From assembly GCA_902623185.1 (NCBI GenBank), contig CACNSW010000004.1:1-64000 (forward strand): a stretch of 64,000 bases of DNA. Reading direction: 5' to 3'. The position numbers and the translations under genes are program-made. This DNA comes from an uncultured SAR116 cluster alpha proteobacterium (GTDB taxonomy: Bacteria > Pseudomonadota > Alphaproteobacteria > Puniceispirillales > Puniceispirillaceae). Under the pieces are notes generated by a model, which had not been told where the DNA came from, did not search any database, and saw nothing but the letters and a program-made list of their open reading frames with translations. Below, in pieces: positions 1 through 9,156 of the stretch. How positions within the stretch are numbered: the stretch's first letter is position 1; each line of letters begins with the position of its first letter.

Positions 1-485
1 AAAGCGCGCCTCTCACCAATTGGTACGAACTCAAAATGCTGCAATTCGGCATTGCTTGAAGGTGATAGCACTAAACTTGCACACCTCGACAGTCCCGAGA
101 GCGTTTTGCTTGTCTTGTCCAGCAACTCATTGATGCTAATGCCGCGAGCGGCGCATTCAACATCAATTGAATGGCGCTCTTTTTCAGGAATGTCGGTATT
201 GAACTCCATCAGCCCGTCGACAAACAGCCGTAATCCGGTCTCAGTGGGAATTCGTCCAGCTGAGGTGTGCGGCGCAAACAGCAAACCCGCCTCCTCGAGA
301 TCACTCATATTGCTGCGTATTGAAGCTGGTGATAGGTCAAGCTCTGTCATCTGCGACAAGGTCTTTGACCCAATCGGCTGTCCTCCTTCAATATACGCTC
401 CCACAAGCATGTTGAAAATTTCCATCGCACGTGGGGAAAGGCTTTTTTGAGAAATATCAGACACGACTAAGATGTTATGGAGCAT
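1..485 (-). CDS. hrcA: Heat-inducible transcription repressor HrcA (3' end outside window)
   Basis: HrcA represses chaperone operons by binding CIRCE operators. About 161 residues are visible. They carry the N-terminal winged helix (SPRAMEIFNMLVGAYIEGG, then PIGSKTLSQ and SPASIRSNMSDLEEAGLL) and the family signature SAGRIPTETGLRLFVD. The C-terminal part runs off the left edge. The start is uncertain: ATG at 485 or an in-frame GTG at 464, neither with a good Shine-Dalgarno. It is divergent from rph, the common alphaproteobacterial arrangement. No CIRCE repeat is visible between the two genes. Confidence 0.9.
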   Translation of the reverse strand, partial: MLHNILVVSDISQKSLSPRAMEIFNMLVGAYIEGGQPIGSKTLSQMTELDLSPASIRSNMSDLEEAGLLFAPHTSAGRIPTETGLRLFVDGLMEFNTDIPEKERHSIDVECAARGISINELLDKTSKTLSGLSRCASLVLSPSSNAELQHFEFVPIGERRA

Positions 486-642
486 GATGAGGGCGGTCAA
501 TGGGTTGGTTGTCAAAATCTCCAAGAAACACAAATCGCTTGCGCTAAACCGAACGCAAATGTAACCCAGTAGGTTGAAACCCCGTTGGGATAATCATCTA
601 CCGTCGACATTACCAATAGCTTACTCACTGAAAGAGGTTTTC

Positions 643-1371
643 ATGGCACGTCCGTCAGGCCGCAAAAATGACACGCTTCGTAAAGTCATTCTCGAACCCG
701 GATGCTCATTGCATGCCGAAGGATCCTGTCTGGCGAAGTTCGGAAACACACATATTCTCTGTACGGCTTCGGTCGACGAACGTGTACCTCCATTTCTGCG
801 CAACACCGGTAAGGGATGGGTTACCGCGGAATATGGAATGTTGCCACGCTCTACACATACGCGCACCGACCGTGAGGCCGCACGTGGCAAACAAGGAGGT
901 CGTACACTTGAAATCCAGCGCCTAATCGGCCGGTCACTCCGCGCTATTACCGACCTCACGGCACTTGGTGAACGCCAGATCAAGATCGACTGTGACGTTT
1001 TGCAGGCGGATGGTGGCACCCGCACCGCATCTGTCACTGGTGCATGGGTAGCGCTACGCCTTGCCTGTGACAGATTGCTTCTCGATGGATTGATCACCAA
1101 ACAGCCCTTAATCGATCAGGTGGCCGCAATTTCATGTGGGGTTTACAATAATGAACCAGTTTTGGATCTGGATTATGAAGAAGATAGGCAGGCTGAGATT
1201 GATGCCAACTTCATCCTAAGCGCTGAGCATGGCATCGTCGAGATTCAGGCAACGGGCGAGGATCGCCCCTACACGCGAGAAGAGTTGAACATCATGTTAG
1301 ATCTTGCAGACACTGGTTGTTTGGAGTTATTCAGTCTTCAAATTAGCGCTATTCAAAAAATGTTGCCCTGA
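643..1371 (+). CDS. rph: Ribonuclease PH
   Basis: RNase PH is a phosphate-dependent 3'-5' exoribonuclease that trims tRNA 3' ends. The product is 242 aa, close to the usual 238-240. It starts MARPSGR and carries [32 protein letters not shown] and [18 protein letters not shown], all diagnostic. The frame is open further upstream to 574, but ATG 643 is chosen because family members begin at RPSGR and an AAGAGG Shine-Dalgarno lies just before it. It is the first gene of a tight operon with rdgB (2 bases downstream) and hemW. Confidence 0.96.
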   Translation: MARPSGRKNDTLRKVILEPGCSLHAEGSCLAKFGNTHILCTASVDERVPPFLRNTGKGWVTAEYGMLPRSTHTRTDREAARGKQGGRTLEIQRLIGRSLRAITDLTALGERQIKIDCDVLQADGGTRTASVTGAWVALRLACDRLLLDGLITKQPLIDQVAAISCGVYNNEPVLDLDYEEDRQAEIDANFILSAEHGIVEIQATGEDRPYTREELNIMLDLADTGCLELFSLQISAIQKMLP

Positions 1372-1373
1372 AG

Positions 1374-1982
1374 ATGCAAACACGACTATTTACCGAAGGC
1401 AGGATCGTCGTCGCAACTCATAATCCAGGTAAACTGCGTGAGATACGCGCGCTGCTTGTGGATAAAGGTATCGAGGTGCTTTCGGCCGTCGATCTAGGTC
1501 TTAAAGAGCCTAGGGAAACTGAAGATAGCTTTACTGGCAATGCACTCCTCAAAGCCCGCACAGCGTCTAAGACGTCTGGCCTTGTTGCCCTTGCTGACGA
1601 TTCGGGCCTGGTCGTCGATGCTCTTGGCGGCGAACCCGGGGTTTATTCCGCGCGATGGGCCGGGCCGGACAAGGATTTTTCCATTGCCATGCAAAAAATC
1701 GAGGATAGATTATCTGAAAACATATCACCCAATCGACGAGCCCATTTCATCTGTTCACTCTCGCTTGTCTGGCCCGATGATTTTGATGTGACAGTTGAGG
1801 GCCGCGTTAATGGTCATCTTATCTGGCCACCGCGTGGCGATCGGGGTTTCGGATATGACCCAATTTTCGTTGCCGATGGCTATGATATCACGTTTGGTGA
1901 AATGGATCCCAGCCAGAAACATTCAATTAGCCACCGCGCGGACGCCTTTAATCAGCTTATGCGCGCGTGCTTTCGAGCATGA
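1374..1982 (+). CDS. rdgB: XTP/dITP diphosphatase (RdgB/HAM1)
   Basis: This enzyme removes non-canonical purine nucleotides (dITP, XTP) from the pool by hydrolysis to the monophosphate. The product is 202 aa. It shows the N-terminal ATHNPGKLREI substrate loop, the ADDSGLVVDALGGEPGVYSA core and the GFGYDPIFV motif near the C-terminus. It starts two bases after the rph stop and overlaps the start of hemW, so the three genes are probably co-transcribed and translationally coupled. Confidence 0.95.
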   Translation: MQTRLFTEGRIVVATHNPGKLREIRALLVDKGIEVLSAVDLGLKEPRETEDSFTGNALLKARTASKTSGLVALADDSGLVVDALGGEPGVYSARWAGPDKDFSIAMQKIEDRLSENISPNRRAHFICSLSLVWPDDFDVTVEGRVNGHLIWPPRGDRGFGYDPIFVADGYDITFGEMDPSQKHSISHRADAFNQLMRACFRA

Positions 1983-3151
1983 GGCAGGGGGACAGGTCAT
2001 TCGGGCTTTATGTGCACTGGCCGTTCTGCAAGGCAAAATGCCCCTATTGCGATTTCAATTCGCATGTCAGTGAACAAGTAGACTATGCCAGGTTTCAGGC
2101 TGGAATGCTTGCTGAAATGCGTCATCTTGCTGGCCGGCTCGAACAACCTCCACGCCTGAACAGCATTTTTTTCGGGGGTGGCACCCCCAGCCTGATGCCG
2201 CCTGATCTGATTGAGGCAATCCTTAACAAGGCAGAACAGATTTTCGGCTTTGCGAAAAACATTGAAATCACCACTGAGGCCAACCCAACCTCGGTAGAGG
2301 CCGCAAGTTTAGGAGCGTTCAAAGCTGCCGGCGTAAACCGTGTATCGCTTGGCATTCAAGCACTCGATCCGGCACAACTGCAATTTCTTGGGCGGGAACA
2401 TTCCGTAAATGAAGCGTTGGATGCTTTGGCGTTGGCTCGAGATCTTTTTAACATGGTATCGATCGATCTAATTTATGGCTTGCCAGAGCAGACACCTAAG
2501 AAGTGGAGATCTAATCTGCAACAATTGGTTAAGTTAGGGCTAAATCATCTGTCGCTCTATCATTTGACGATAGAGCCTAAGACTATTTTTTATACGCGTT
2601 GGCGCCGTGGTGAGGTTTTGACTGGACCAGATGAAGTGGTTGCAAATCTGTTTGAAATGACAAATGCCATTATGGAGAAAGCTGGACTAGCCGCCTATGA
2701 AGTATCAAATTATGCGCGTGAAGGCCATGAGTGCCGCCACAATCTGACCTATTGGCAGGCACATGATTGGCTCGGTGTTGGGCCAGGTGCACATAGCCGT
2801 TTTGACAATAGCGGGCGACGCATTTCCCTAGCCAATCGCCGAAATCCCAAGTCTTGGCTAGAGACGGTAGAATTCAAATACCACGGCATCGAAAAAGAAA
2901 CTATTGAAACGCCAAATGGATGGGCGAGTGAAATGTTGATGATGGGACTGCGCTTGAAAGCCGGCGTCAATCTTAGTCTAATCGAGCAAAAATGTGGGCC
3001 ACGCGAGTTTTGGATCAATCAAGGAAAGCTCGCCATGCATGTTAATGATGGTCGCCTGCAGTTTTTGGAGCACCAGAACGAAACGCGTCTCGCCACCACT
3101 CCGGAGGGCCGCCTCCTTTTGAATAGTGTACTGGCTGATATCATTAAGTAG
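1979..3151 (+). CDS. hemW: Heme chaperone HemW (radical SAM, formerly HemN-like)
   Basis: HemW is a radical-SAM-fold heme chaperone. It was once called coproporphyrinogen oxidase but lacks that activity in characterised members. The product is 390 aa. HWPFCKAKCPYCDFNSH supplies the CxxxCxxC 4Fe-4S ligands near residues 16-23, FFGGGTPSL follows, and GVNRVSLGIQ is the conserved barrel segment. An ATG at 1979 gives an ATGA overlap with the rdgB stop; an in-frame ATG at 1967 is the alternative. It ends 3 bases from the convergent lipoprotein gene. Confidence 0.93.
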   Translation: MRQGDRSFGLYVHWPFCKAKCPYCDFNSHVSEQVDYARFQAGMLAEMRHLAGRLEQPPRLNSIFFGGGTPSLMPPDLIEAILNKAEQIFGFAKNIEITTEANPTSVEAASLGAFKAAGVNRVSLGIQALDPAQLQFLGREHSVNEALDALALARDLFNMVSIDLIYGLPEQTPKKWRSNLQQLVKLGLNHLSLYHLTIEPKTIFYTRWRRGEVLTGPDEVVANLFEMTNAIMEKAGLAAYEVSNYAREGHECRHNLTYWQAHDWLGVGPGAHSRFDNSGRRISLANRRNPKSWLETVEFKYHGIEKETIETPNGWASEMLMMGLRLKAGVNLSLIEQKCGPREFWINQGKLAMHVNDGRLQFLEHQNETRLATTPEGRLLLNSVLADIIK

Positions 3152-3154
3152 AAA

Positions 3155-4804
3155 TCAAATTTTATCCGGTGCCGGCTTCAGCAACTTAACTGTGCCATCA
3201 GCTATCTGCCGCAATTCAAAAGCTCGCACGTTACCACCTCCCGGCAAAAAGCGAAAAGCTCCGCTGAATCCATTGAATCCTACACTCGACAATAAATCCT
3301 TTTGCCAGCTAGAACGATCCTTACCGGCCAACACCTCAGCCAGCGCAACAGCATCAAAACTCAACCTTGACAAAAGCCCCGGCCTATCAGGCCATATGGA
3401 AGTCCATTTCCTTACAAACTGATCATCGGTGTTGCTTGGCCGAAACGCAAAAAGCCCATTTTGCAATGATGGTTCAGACAAAATTCGCTGTTGGTTCCAT
3501 TGCGCATTACCAAGGTACATAATAGTGTCGCTGCCAAGATCGTAATACGCAAGTACTGGCGCTGTCCGCAAAGCGAAATCAGCGCCACCAGCAAAAATCA
3601 ATGCATCAAAAACAGGAGGTTTTTTTGGAGTTGGCTCTTTCTCACTAGGCGGTACATAGCGCGAGAAATCCCTAATGGCGCGTTTCAGCATATCTTCGCT
3701 TTCGAGCGCGTTTTCTTTTAATACGATACTATCTCTAGCTGGTAAGCTCAACTGTAAAAGCCGACGCTGTGCATGCAATGCCAAGCGCTTTCCAAATTCG
3801 CTGTCCTCGGCAAGTATCCCGAAATGACGTTTTCCATCTGCAATAGCATGTCCAAGCAGTAGGTCAAGTTGCTGCTCCGGCAAATATCCCATCAACCAGC
3901 TGCCTCTGGCGGCAACCACGGAGTTGTTGGAGAGAAGCAACATAGGAATATTTGACGCTTTTGTAACCACCTGTGCTTCTGCAACAGCATCAGAGAATAG
4001 TGGGCCAACAATTATATCGCTCTCTGCAGCAACGGCCTCAGTAGCAGCACTCCGGCCACGCTTCCCACCCATCGTGTCAAAAACCATGAGCTCAACCTTT
4101 GGATTTTGCGCGGTGAACAACGCTAATTCAGCGCCCTTGCGCAATTCCTCACCCATATGTTTGTAAAAACCCGTAACAGGCAACAAAAGTGCTATACGGG
4201 TTACACCCTCAACTTTTTTCACCAACGATTCCGATGTTGGCGATGTCGTGCTTGCTGGTTTCGTCTTTTGGGCAAGCAGTTCGAAGGCGGCCTCCAGCGC
4301 ATCTTTAGCAAGAGATGGATCTTGGCCTTCTGGAACCTTAGGCTCCGTCTGGACCTCCTGTTTCGATACTTCGGCCTGAATTTTCCAAATAATGTTGTTG
4401 ATTACCTCATCCGCATTCTGGTCGGTAAAGGGTTTTTCAGTTTTTTTCGTTTCAACAACGTCAAGGGTGGTAGCCGAACTCTGGGATTCCTCTGTTTCAA
4501 CCACCCGATCAGCCAATAAATCATCATTTGTAACAGGCCCTATAACAATTGAGGGATTAACCGATGGCTTCAGTTGTGGCAGCGTCATATTTGATAACAC
4601 CGTCGCAGACCCATCACTGGCAGTTGCCGGGTCCTTTTTCGACGGTGCTTCATTCAAGGCAACAGTAGTTTTCTCTTTTTCTATAAACGGCTTTTTCAGA
4701 GTTTTACCTAATGCCAGACCAGAAGTGTCAGGCACCGTGCTTCCACAACCCACAAGCCCGAGAAACACGCAAAGCAAAACCGAATGACTGAAAAGCTGAC
4801 GCAT
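3155..4804 (-). CDS. Penicillin-binding protein activator, LpoA/LppC-type lipoprotein
   Basis: The product is 549 aa. It has a lipoprotein signal peptide (lipobox LVGC, Cys20), a long Lys/Glu/Thr-rich linker to about residue 200, then a type-1 periplasmic-binding-protein fold (TRIALLLPVTGFYKHMGEE, SDIIVGPLFSDAV, HFGILAEDSEFGKR). This is the LppC family, whose E. coli member LpoA is an outer-membrane activator of PBP1A. The neighbouring rsmI and BON-lipoprotein genes match the E. coli lpoA-rsmI-dolP neighbourhood. That family also contains branched-chain amino-acid binding relatives, so the peptidoglycan role is inferred from family and context. Confidence 0.8.
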   Translation of the reverse strand: MRQLFSHSVLLCVFLGLVGCGSTVPDTSGLALGKTLKKPFIEKEKTTVALNEAPSKKDPATASDGSATVLSNMTLPQLKPSVNPSIVIGPVTNDDLLADRVVETEESQSSATTLDVVETKKTEKPFTDQNADEVINNIIWKIQAEVSKQEVQTEPKVPEGQDPSLAKDALEAAFELLAQKTKPASTTSPTSESLVKKVEGVTRIALLLPVTGFYKHMGEELRKGAELALFTAQNPKVELMVFDTMGGKRGRSAATEAVAAESDIIVGPLFSDAVAEAQVVTKASNIPMLLLSNNSVVAARGSWLMGYLPEQQLDLLLGHAIADGKRHFGILAEDSEFGKRLALHAQRRLLQLSLPARDSIVLKENALESEDMLKRAIRDFSRYVPPSEKEPTPKKPPVFDALIFAGGADFALRTAPVLAYYDLGSDTIMYLGNAQWNQQRILSEPSLQNGLFAFRPSNTDDQFVRKWTSIWPDRPGLLSRLSFDAVALAEVLAGKDRSSWQKDLLSSVGFNGFSGAFRFLPGGGNVRAFELRQIADGTVKLLKPAPDKI

Positions 4805-4932
4805 ACAGAAAACCCCTCACAAAAACGATATCATAGAGGCGGTTTTGCGCCAATCTGATTAATAGGTTATTAACAGTTTGGATCCGCAGTAATGCCACCT
4901 ACAAACAAATCAAGACATGTGGTAATTGTTCA

Positions 4933-5784
4933 ATGGTTGGACGCCTTGTGATTGTATCTACGCCAATCGGCAATCTGAGTGATTTCTCAGACCGTGCAGC
5001 ACGCACGCTCCAAGACATTGACATCATTGCATGTGAAGACTCTCGTAAAACTCATAAGCTGTTGGTCTTGTCAGGGCTGAAATCCAAAGCAAAAATGATT
5101 TCCTATCATGACCACAACGGTGCCAGCGTACGTCCTAAGTTGTTGGCAGAAATTGATAGTGGTAAGACTGTGGCATTGGTAAGTGACGCTGGCACACCTC
5201 TAATCTCTGATCCAGGATACAAACTTGTGGCTGAATGCCACGATCAAGGATTTATCGTGACAACAGTTCCGGGTCCTAGTGCTCCACTAGCTGCACTCAC
5301 CATTTCTGGTTTGCCAAGCGACAAATTCATCTTTTCTGGATTTCTGCCCTCGAACCAAAAAGCTTGCGAAACCTCAATAAAGGATATTAGTAGCTTGCCC
5401 ATGACAATAATCTGGTTTGAAACACCAAAGCGACTATTAAGGTCATTAACTTTGTTGGCCAATATCCTTGGTCCTCGATTAGCTGTGGTTGCGAGAGAAC
5501 TCACAAAGATTCACGAGGAAGTAATCCGAGCACCCCTACCTGACCTAATTGCCCAATTCGAAAAACGTGAAACAATTAAGGGTGAAATAGTCATCCTTGT
5601 TGAAGGCAAAAAGATTGATGAGGCTAATTTTGATGTTGTTGCTGTAAAATCGATGCTAAAGGAGGAACTCCAATATCAAAGTCTGCGCGACGCGGTGCAA
5701 GTAGTCGCAAAAAAGACAAAAATTCAAAAGCGCAGAATTTACCAAATAGCCGTCGAGTTAAAGACTTTAATCGACACAAAATAA
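4933..5784 (+). CDS. rsmI: 16S rRNA (cytidine1402-2'-O)-methyltransferase RsmI
   Basis: RsmI methylates the ribose of C1402 in 16S rRNA using SAM. The product is 283 aa. It has the tetrapyrrole-methylase fold: LVIVSTPIGNLSD at the N-terminus, CEDSRKTHKLL, VSDAGTPLISDPGYKLV and TVPGPSAPLAAL. It is divergent from the LpoA-like gene; the 128 bases between them must hold both promoters. yraN, which often lies next to rsmI in proteobacteria, is absent here. Confidence 0.95.
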   Translation: MVGRLVIVSTPIGNLSDFSDRAARTLQDIDIIACEDSRKTHKLLVLSGLKSKAKMISYHDHNGASVRPKLLAEIDSGKTVALVSDAGTPLISDPGYKLVAECHDQGFIVTTVPGPSAPLAALTISGLPSDKFIFSGFLPSNQKACETSIKDISSLPMTIIWFETPKRLLRSLTLLANILGPRLAVVARELTKIHEEVIRAPLPDLIAQFEKRETIKGEIVILVEGKKIDEANFDVVAVKSMLKEELQYQSLRDAVQVVAKKTKIQKRRIYQIAVELKTLIDTK

Positions 5785-5788
5785 AATA

Positions 5789-5807
5789 CAAAGCTGGTTT
5801 AGCTTTG
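5789..5807 (+). terminator. Inverted repeat after rsmI (weak terminator candidate)
   Basis: CAAAGCT and AGCTTTG form a perfect 7-bp stem around a 5-base loop, 5 bases after the rsmI stop. No T-tract follows, so intrinsic termination would be weak. It could equally be a 3' end stabiliser. Confidence 0.3.
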
Positions 5808-5886
5808 AAATGATGTAAGCGCTTGACCCTTGATTCGCAAAAAGGCAAATTAAAATAAAATTTTACACTAATAGGTCCGTTGTCTT

Positions 5887-6492
5887 ATGAAACGTTTGCA
5901 CGAAAGATCTATGTCGCAGCTCATTGTATTGCTAATGACTTGTAGTCTTGCTTTATCAGGGTGCACCAACACAATATTAGGTGTTGGTAGTGCTGCTGTA
6001 GCCGCCTCATCAACAGAAAAAGGTTTGTCGACAGCTGTTTCTGACACTTTAATTTATACAAAATTACAAGACAAATTTCTCCAAAACGATGAAACACTCT
6101 CGACCTTCGTCGATGTTTCTGTAAACGATGGTGCGATTTTGATGACAGGAAAAGTAAAGTTGCCTGAAGAGAAAATTCTTGCAACAAAGCTAGCGTGGGA
6201 AATAAAGGGTGTAAAAGAAGTCATTAACGAAATCCAAGTTACTGATAAGTCTTCGATAAAAGACTCCGCAAAGGATGTCGCTGCAAGCGCGCAACTACGC
6301 GGAAAGCTTATTGCTGACCAAGATATAAGTTCTTTGAATTATAGCATAGATGTGGTTAACGGAATAGTTTATCTATCTGGTGTTGCAGAGAGCAATGAAG
6401 AAATGAATAGAGTAATAAAACATGCACAGGAACTTCGGTTTGCACAACAGGTGGTAAATTACATCACTGTCGAATCAGACAAGCGTGATTAA
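5887..6492 (+). CDS. BON-domain lipoprotein (DolP/YraP-like)
   Basis: The product is 201 aa. It has a lipoprotein signal peptide (LALSGC, Cys26) followed by two BON domains, roughly residues 55-120 (DTLIYTKLQDKFLQND, NDGAILMTGKVKLPEE) and 130-198 (AQLRGKLIADQDISS, NGIVYLSGVAESNEE). This is the layout of E. coli DolP, an outer-membrane lipoprotein supporting BAM function and envelope integrity. Proximity to rsmI and an LpoA-like gene supports the match. It lies 5 bases before gshB and may be co-transcribed with it. A second in-frame ATG nine codons in is a possible start. Confidence 0.82.
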   Translation: MKRLHERSMSQLIVLLMTCSLALSGCTNTILGVGSAAVAASSTEKGLSTAVSDTLIYTKLQDKFLQNDETLSTFVDVSVNDGAILMTGKVKLPEEKILATKLAWEIKGVKEVINEIQVTDKSSIKDSAKDVAASAQLRGKLIADQDISSLNYSIDVVNGIVYLSGVAESNEEMNRVIKHAQELRFAQQVVNYITVESDKRD

Positions 6493-6497
6493 CCAAA

Positions 6498-7466
6498 ATG
6501 AATCTATCCATTGCCATTCAGATGGACCCAATTACAAGCATAGATATTCAACGAGACTCTAGTTTTGCTCTTGGTCTAGAAGCACAGAAACGTGGACACA
6601 AACTTTGGTGCTATACACCTAGCTCGTTGTCTCTTTCTGAAGGCGAAATTTGGGCAACCGGATACAGCCTTGCCCTCAGAGATGAAATTGGAAATCATTA
6701 TGATATGGGGCCAATGGAAAAGTGCCAACTGAAGATATTTGATGTCATACTTATGCGTCAGGACCCACCTTTTGATATGTCCTACATCACAGCAACACAC
6801 ATTTTAGAGATGTTGCCTGCCTCAACTATGGTGATAAACAATCCAGCGGAGGTGAGAAACGCCCCAGAAAAACTTTTGGCAATGCTCTATCCAGAATTGA
6901 TGCCTGCCACTTTGATTAGTCGTGATTTAGACGACATCAGCGAATTCCGTGCACTGCATAAAGACATTATCATTAAACCACTTTACGGAAATGGTGGTGC
7001 TGGAGTGTTTCGATTAATGCCCAATGACCAAAATCTAAATGCACTCCTCGAGATGTTCTTTACGCAATCACGAGAGCCAGTGATAGTTCAGACCTATATT
7101 CCAGAGGTTAGGGACGGTGACAAACGGGTTATTTTGGTGAATGGGATGGCTGTGGGTGCTGTAAATAGAATACCAAAGGAAGGGGAAGCCCGGTCAAATT
7201 TCCACGCTGGCGGTAGTGCTAAAGCGACAACATTAACACCGCGCGACAAGGAAATTTGTGAGACTCTTGGCCCCATGTTGCGTCAAAGGGGCCTGTTATT
7301 TGTAGGGATTGACATCATTGGTAATTATTTAACCGAAATTAATGTCACCTCACCCACGGGAATTCGTGAAATAAAAACTCTCTCCAACGTGGATGTGGCT
7401 AACTTGACATGGGATACCATAGAAAAAGAACGCTTGAACTACGCCGGGAATAGCATCCATCGATAG
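6498..7466 (+). CDS. gshB: Glutathione synthetase
   Basis: GshB ligates gamma-glutamylcysteine and glycine with ATP. The product is 322 aa, normal for the bacterial enzyme. It begins LSIAIQMDPITSIDIQRDSS, has the ATP-grasp segment DIIIKPLYGNGGAGVFR, and ends with NYLTEINVTSPTGIREI. It follows the BON lipoprotein by 5 bases. An rsmI-to-gshB neighbourhood is common in Alphaproteobacteria. Confidence 0.95.
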   Translation: MNLSIAIQMDPITSIDIQRDSSFALGLEAQKRGHKLWCYTPSSLSLSEGEIWATGYSLALRDEIGNHYDMGPMEKCQLKIFDVILMRQDPPFDMSYITATHILEMLPASTMVINNPAEVRNAPEKLLAMLYPELMPATLISRDLDDISEFRALHKDIIIKPLYGNGGAGVFRLMPNDQNLNALLEMFFTQSREPVIVQTYIPEVRDGDKRVILVNGMAVGAVNRIPKEGEARSNFHAGGSAKATTLTPRDKEICETLGPMLRQRGLLFVGIDIIGNYLTEINVTSPTGIREIKTLSNVDVANLTWDTIEKERLNYAGNSIHR

Positions 7467-7754
7467 ATAACATTCCAAAAAATTAATGCAACGCTTGTTC
7501 GATCTAACAAGGGATAGCAATCACCTAAAAAACGGGTAAATTGAACTCATGGTCTTACTAGTTGGAGATATAAAAATTGTCTACGTATGGCACAAATATT
7601 TTTAACAAAACTCAAGATCCTGAACGAAGCTAAAGGATCTACGATCTGCCATCACACTATTCGCTTGGTTTCCAGTTAACTAGGCTATTTATTGTCAGAC
7701 GATGACAGTGAACGATAGCACTCAATGCGACAATCATGCTATTTGATTTAAGCC
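7467..7754. other. Intergenic gap between convergent gshB and HIT genes
   Basis: These 288 AT-rich bases lie between two convergent genes. No open frame beyond about 20 codons, no tRNA and no hairpin with a T-tract was seen. Confidence 0.4.
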
Positions 7755-8120
7755 TTAGCGCTGGCTGACCATCGGGCCGATTGCAGCGCCACCCAACACA
7801 TGAATATGCAAGTGGCGTACCTCCTGATGACCATCATTGCCAATGTTAGAAATGATCCGATATCCACTGTCGTTGATGCCCGCCAGATTGGCGACATGGC
7901 CAATCATTTTTGTAAAAGCGCTGTGCTCTTCCTGAGAGGCATTACTAGCAAAATCAGACCAGTCAACATAGTTACCCTTTGGGATCACCAGAATATGAAC
8001 TGGCATCTGCGGACTAATATCCTCAAAAGCCAGCGTATGATCATCCTCAGCAATTTTTTTGCAAGGCAACTCACCTCGTAAAATACGTGCAAAGATATTC
8101 GACGGATCATAGGACATCAT
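7755..8120 (-). CDS. HIT (histidine triad) family nucleotide-binding protein
   Basis: The product is 121 aa. It shows NIFARILRGELPCKKIAED at the N-terminus, PVHILVIPKGNY in the middle and the histidine triad HLHIHVLGG near the C-terminus. HIT proteins of this Hint/HinT type hydrolyse nucleoside phosphoramidates and related adenylates. AAGGAGT lies 6 bases upstream of the ATG. The start overlaps the stop of the upstream acetyltransferase gene by ATGA, so the two are coupled. Confidence 0.92.
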   Translation of the reverse strand: MMSYDPSNIFARILRGELPCKKIAEDDHTLAFEDISPQMPVHILVIPKGNYVDWSDFASNASQEEHSAFTKMIGHVANLAGINDSGYRIISNIGNDGHQEVRHLHIHVLGGAAIGPMVSQR

Positions 8121-8677
8121 TTCAACTCCTTACGGTAATAAAAACCAGGAACAAAATCACCATCAACCCGCGCATAGAAATCGTTGGTGGCATAGCGTGT
8201 AAAACCTCGCGTCTCAAAAGACTGTATAGCCCGATCCTGAGTTGACCTGACATCAAGATTTATCATCGAAAATCCCTCAGATTTCGCCAACGCTTCGGAT
8301 TCTGCAACGATCATCTGGGCGAGACCGTGGCCACGCGCCCAAGGCGCAATGAAAAAAGTTGTTAACTGGCACGTGAATGCTTGCGCCTCATTGTTACGCG
8401 GTGGGCGCAGAATTTGACAACTACCGGCAATGACCTTGTCCAAGCGCGCAACGATGAGATGACGCTCAGGGATCATCAGCACCCCTCGCCAATAATCCTC
8501 CATCACGGATTTCGGTGGTGGCGAAAGCCAGCCAAAACCACCACCAGACATAATAGCGGCTTCAGCAGCTTCGCATAATTCAAGCAAATCTCCCGTTGAC
8601 AACCTTTCGACTGATTCGATGGATAGCTTGGGTACATGGCCGTTCATAATTTCTGGCGACATGGCTTTCGTCTCCAT
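8117..8677 (-). CDS. GNAT family N-acetyltransferase
   Basis: The product is 186 aa. The GNAT acetyl-CoA-binding motif A is visible as FIAPWARGHGLAQMIVAESE (about residues 109-128), followed by INLDVRSTQDRAIQSFETRGF, the usual motif B region. The substrate cannot be told from sequence. It is translationally coupled to the HIT gene (4-base overlap). Confidence 0.82.
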   Translation of the reverse strand: METKAMSPEIMNGHVPKLSIESVERLSTGDLLELCEAAEAAIMSGGGFGWLSPPPKSVMEDYWRGVLMIPERHLIVARLDKVIAGSCQILRPPRNNEAQAFTCQLTTFFIAPWARGHGLAQMIVAESEALAKSEGFSMINLDVRSTQDRAIQSFETRGFTRYATNDFYARVDGDFVPGFYYRKELK

Positions 8678-8769
8678 GGCGTTTTTACCATGCCAGAGTG
8701 GCGGTAAAGGCGCTTTTACTTTGAAAACACATCTTCAGATATCGAAAAAAGACGCATCTGTCATTTATT

Positions 8770-9156
8770 TTAAGAACACAAATCACAGAATTTTTGTAAC
8801 TGAAGCTGACGCTCTAATACAGCAATCACCTCATTACATTGGCTAGTATCAAGCCGATGAATGTTCTGAGCTAACAAATTCGCCAGATAGACAGCATTAG
8901 CATCACATTTGCTTGCATCAGTTACTGGTTTTGGATGTGACATGGCCGCCAGCACCTTCAACGCCTCGGCGTCATCCCAGATTAGGCCAAGCCATGCACA
9001 TATCTGATCAACAAGCGGACCAGAAGGCCGGCCACGTGATCCTATTTCAAGGGCCGACACATAAGCTTTTGATACACCGAGATAATCAGCCTGCTGTTGT
9101 TGGGTAAGACCTCTCTCCTTACGAAGAGTCCTCATTTTCAAGCCAAATGGCGTCAT
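8770..9156 (-). CDS. XRE-family helix-turn-helix transcriptional regulator
   Basis: The product is 128 aa. A Cro/C1-type helix-turn-helix covers roughly residues 6-60 (MRTLRKERGLTQQQQADYLG, SKAYVSALEIGSRGRPSG). The C-terminal half, with three cysteines and an MSHPKP segment, is not recognised beyond this. Its ATG overlaps the Smr-gene stop (ATGA). A regulator of this type next to a Smr gene is a recurrent alphaproteobacterial pairing near the origin. Target genes are unknown. Confidence 0.85.
   Translation of the reverse strand: MTPFGLKMRTLRKERGLTQQQQADYLGVSKAYVSALEIGSRGRPSGPLVDQICAWLGLIWDDAEALKVLAAMSHPKPVTDASKCDANAVYLANLLAQNIHRLDTSQCNEVIAVLERQLQLQKFCDLCS

Noticed and set aside
486-642. CIRCE operator or heat-shock promoter between hrcA and rph
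   Set aside because: No TTAGCACTC-N9-GAGTGCTAA or recognisable part of it is present; the TTGAAA near 573 has no properly spaced -10.
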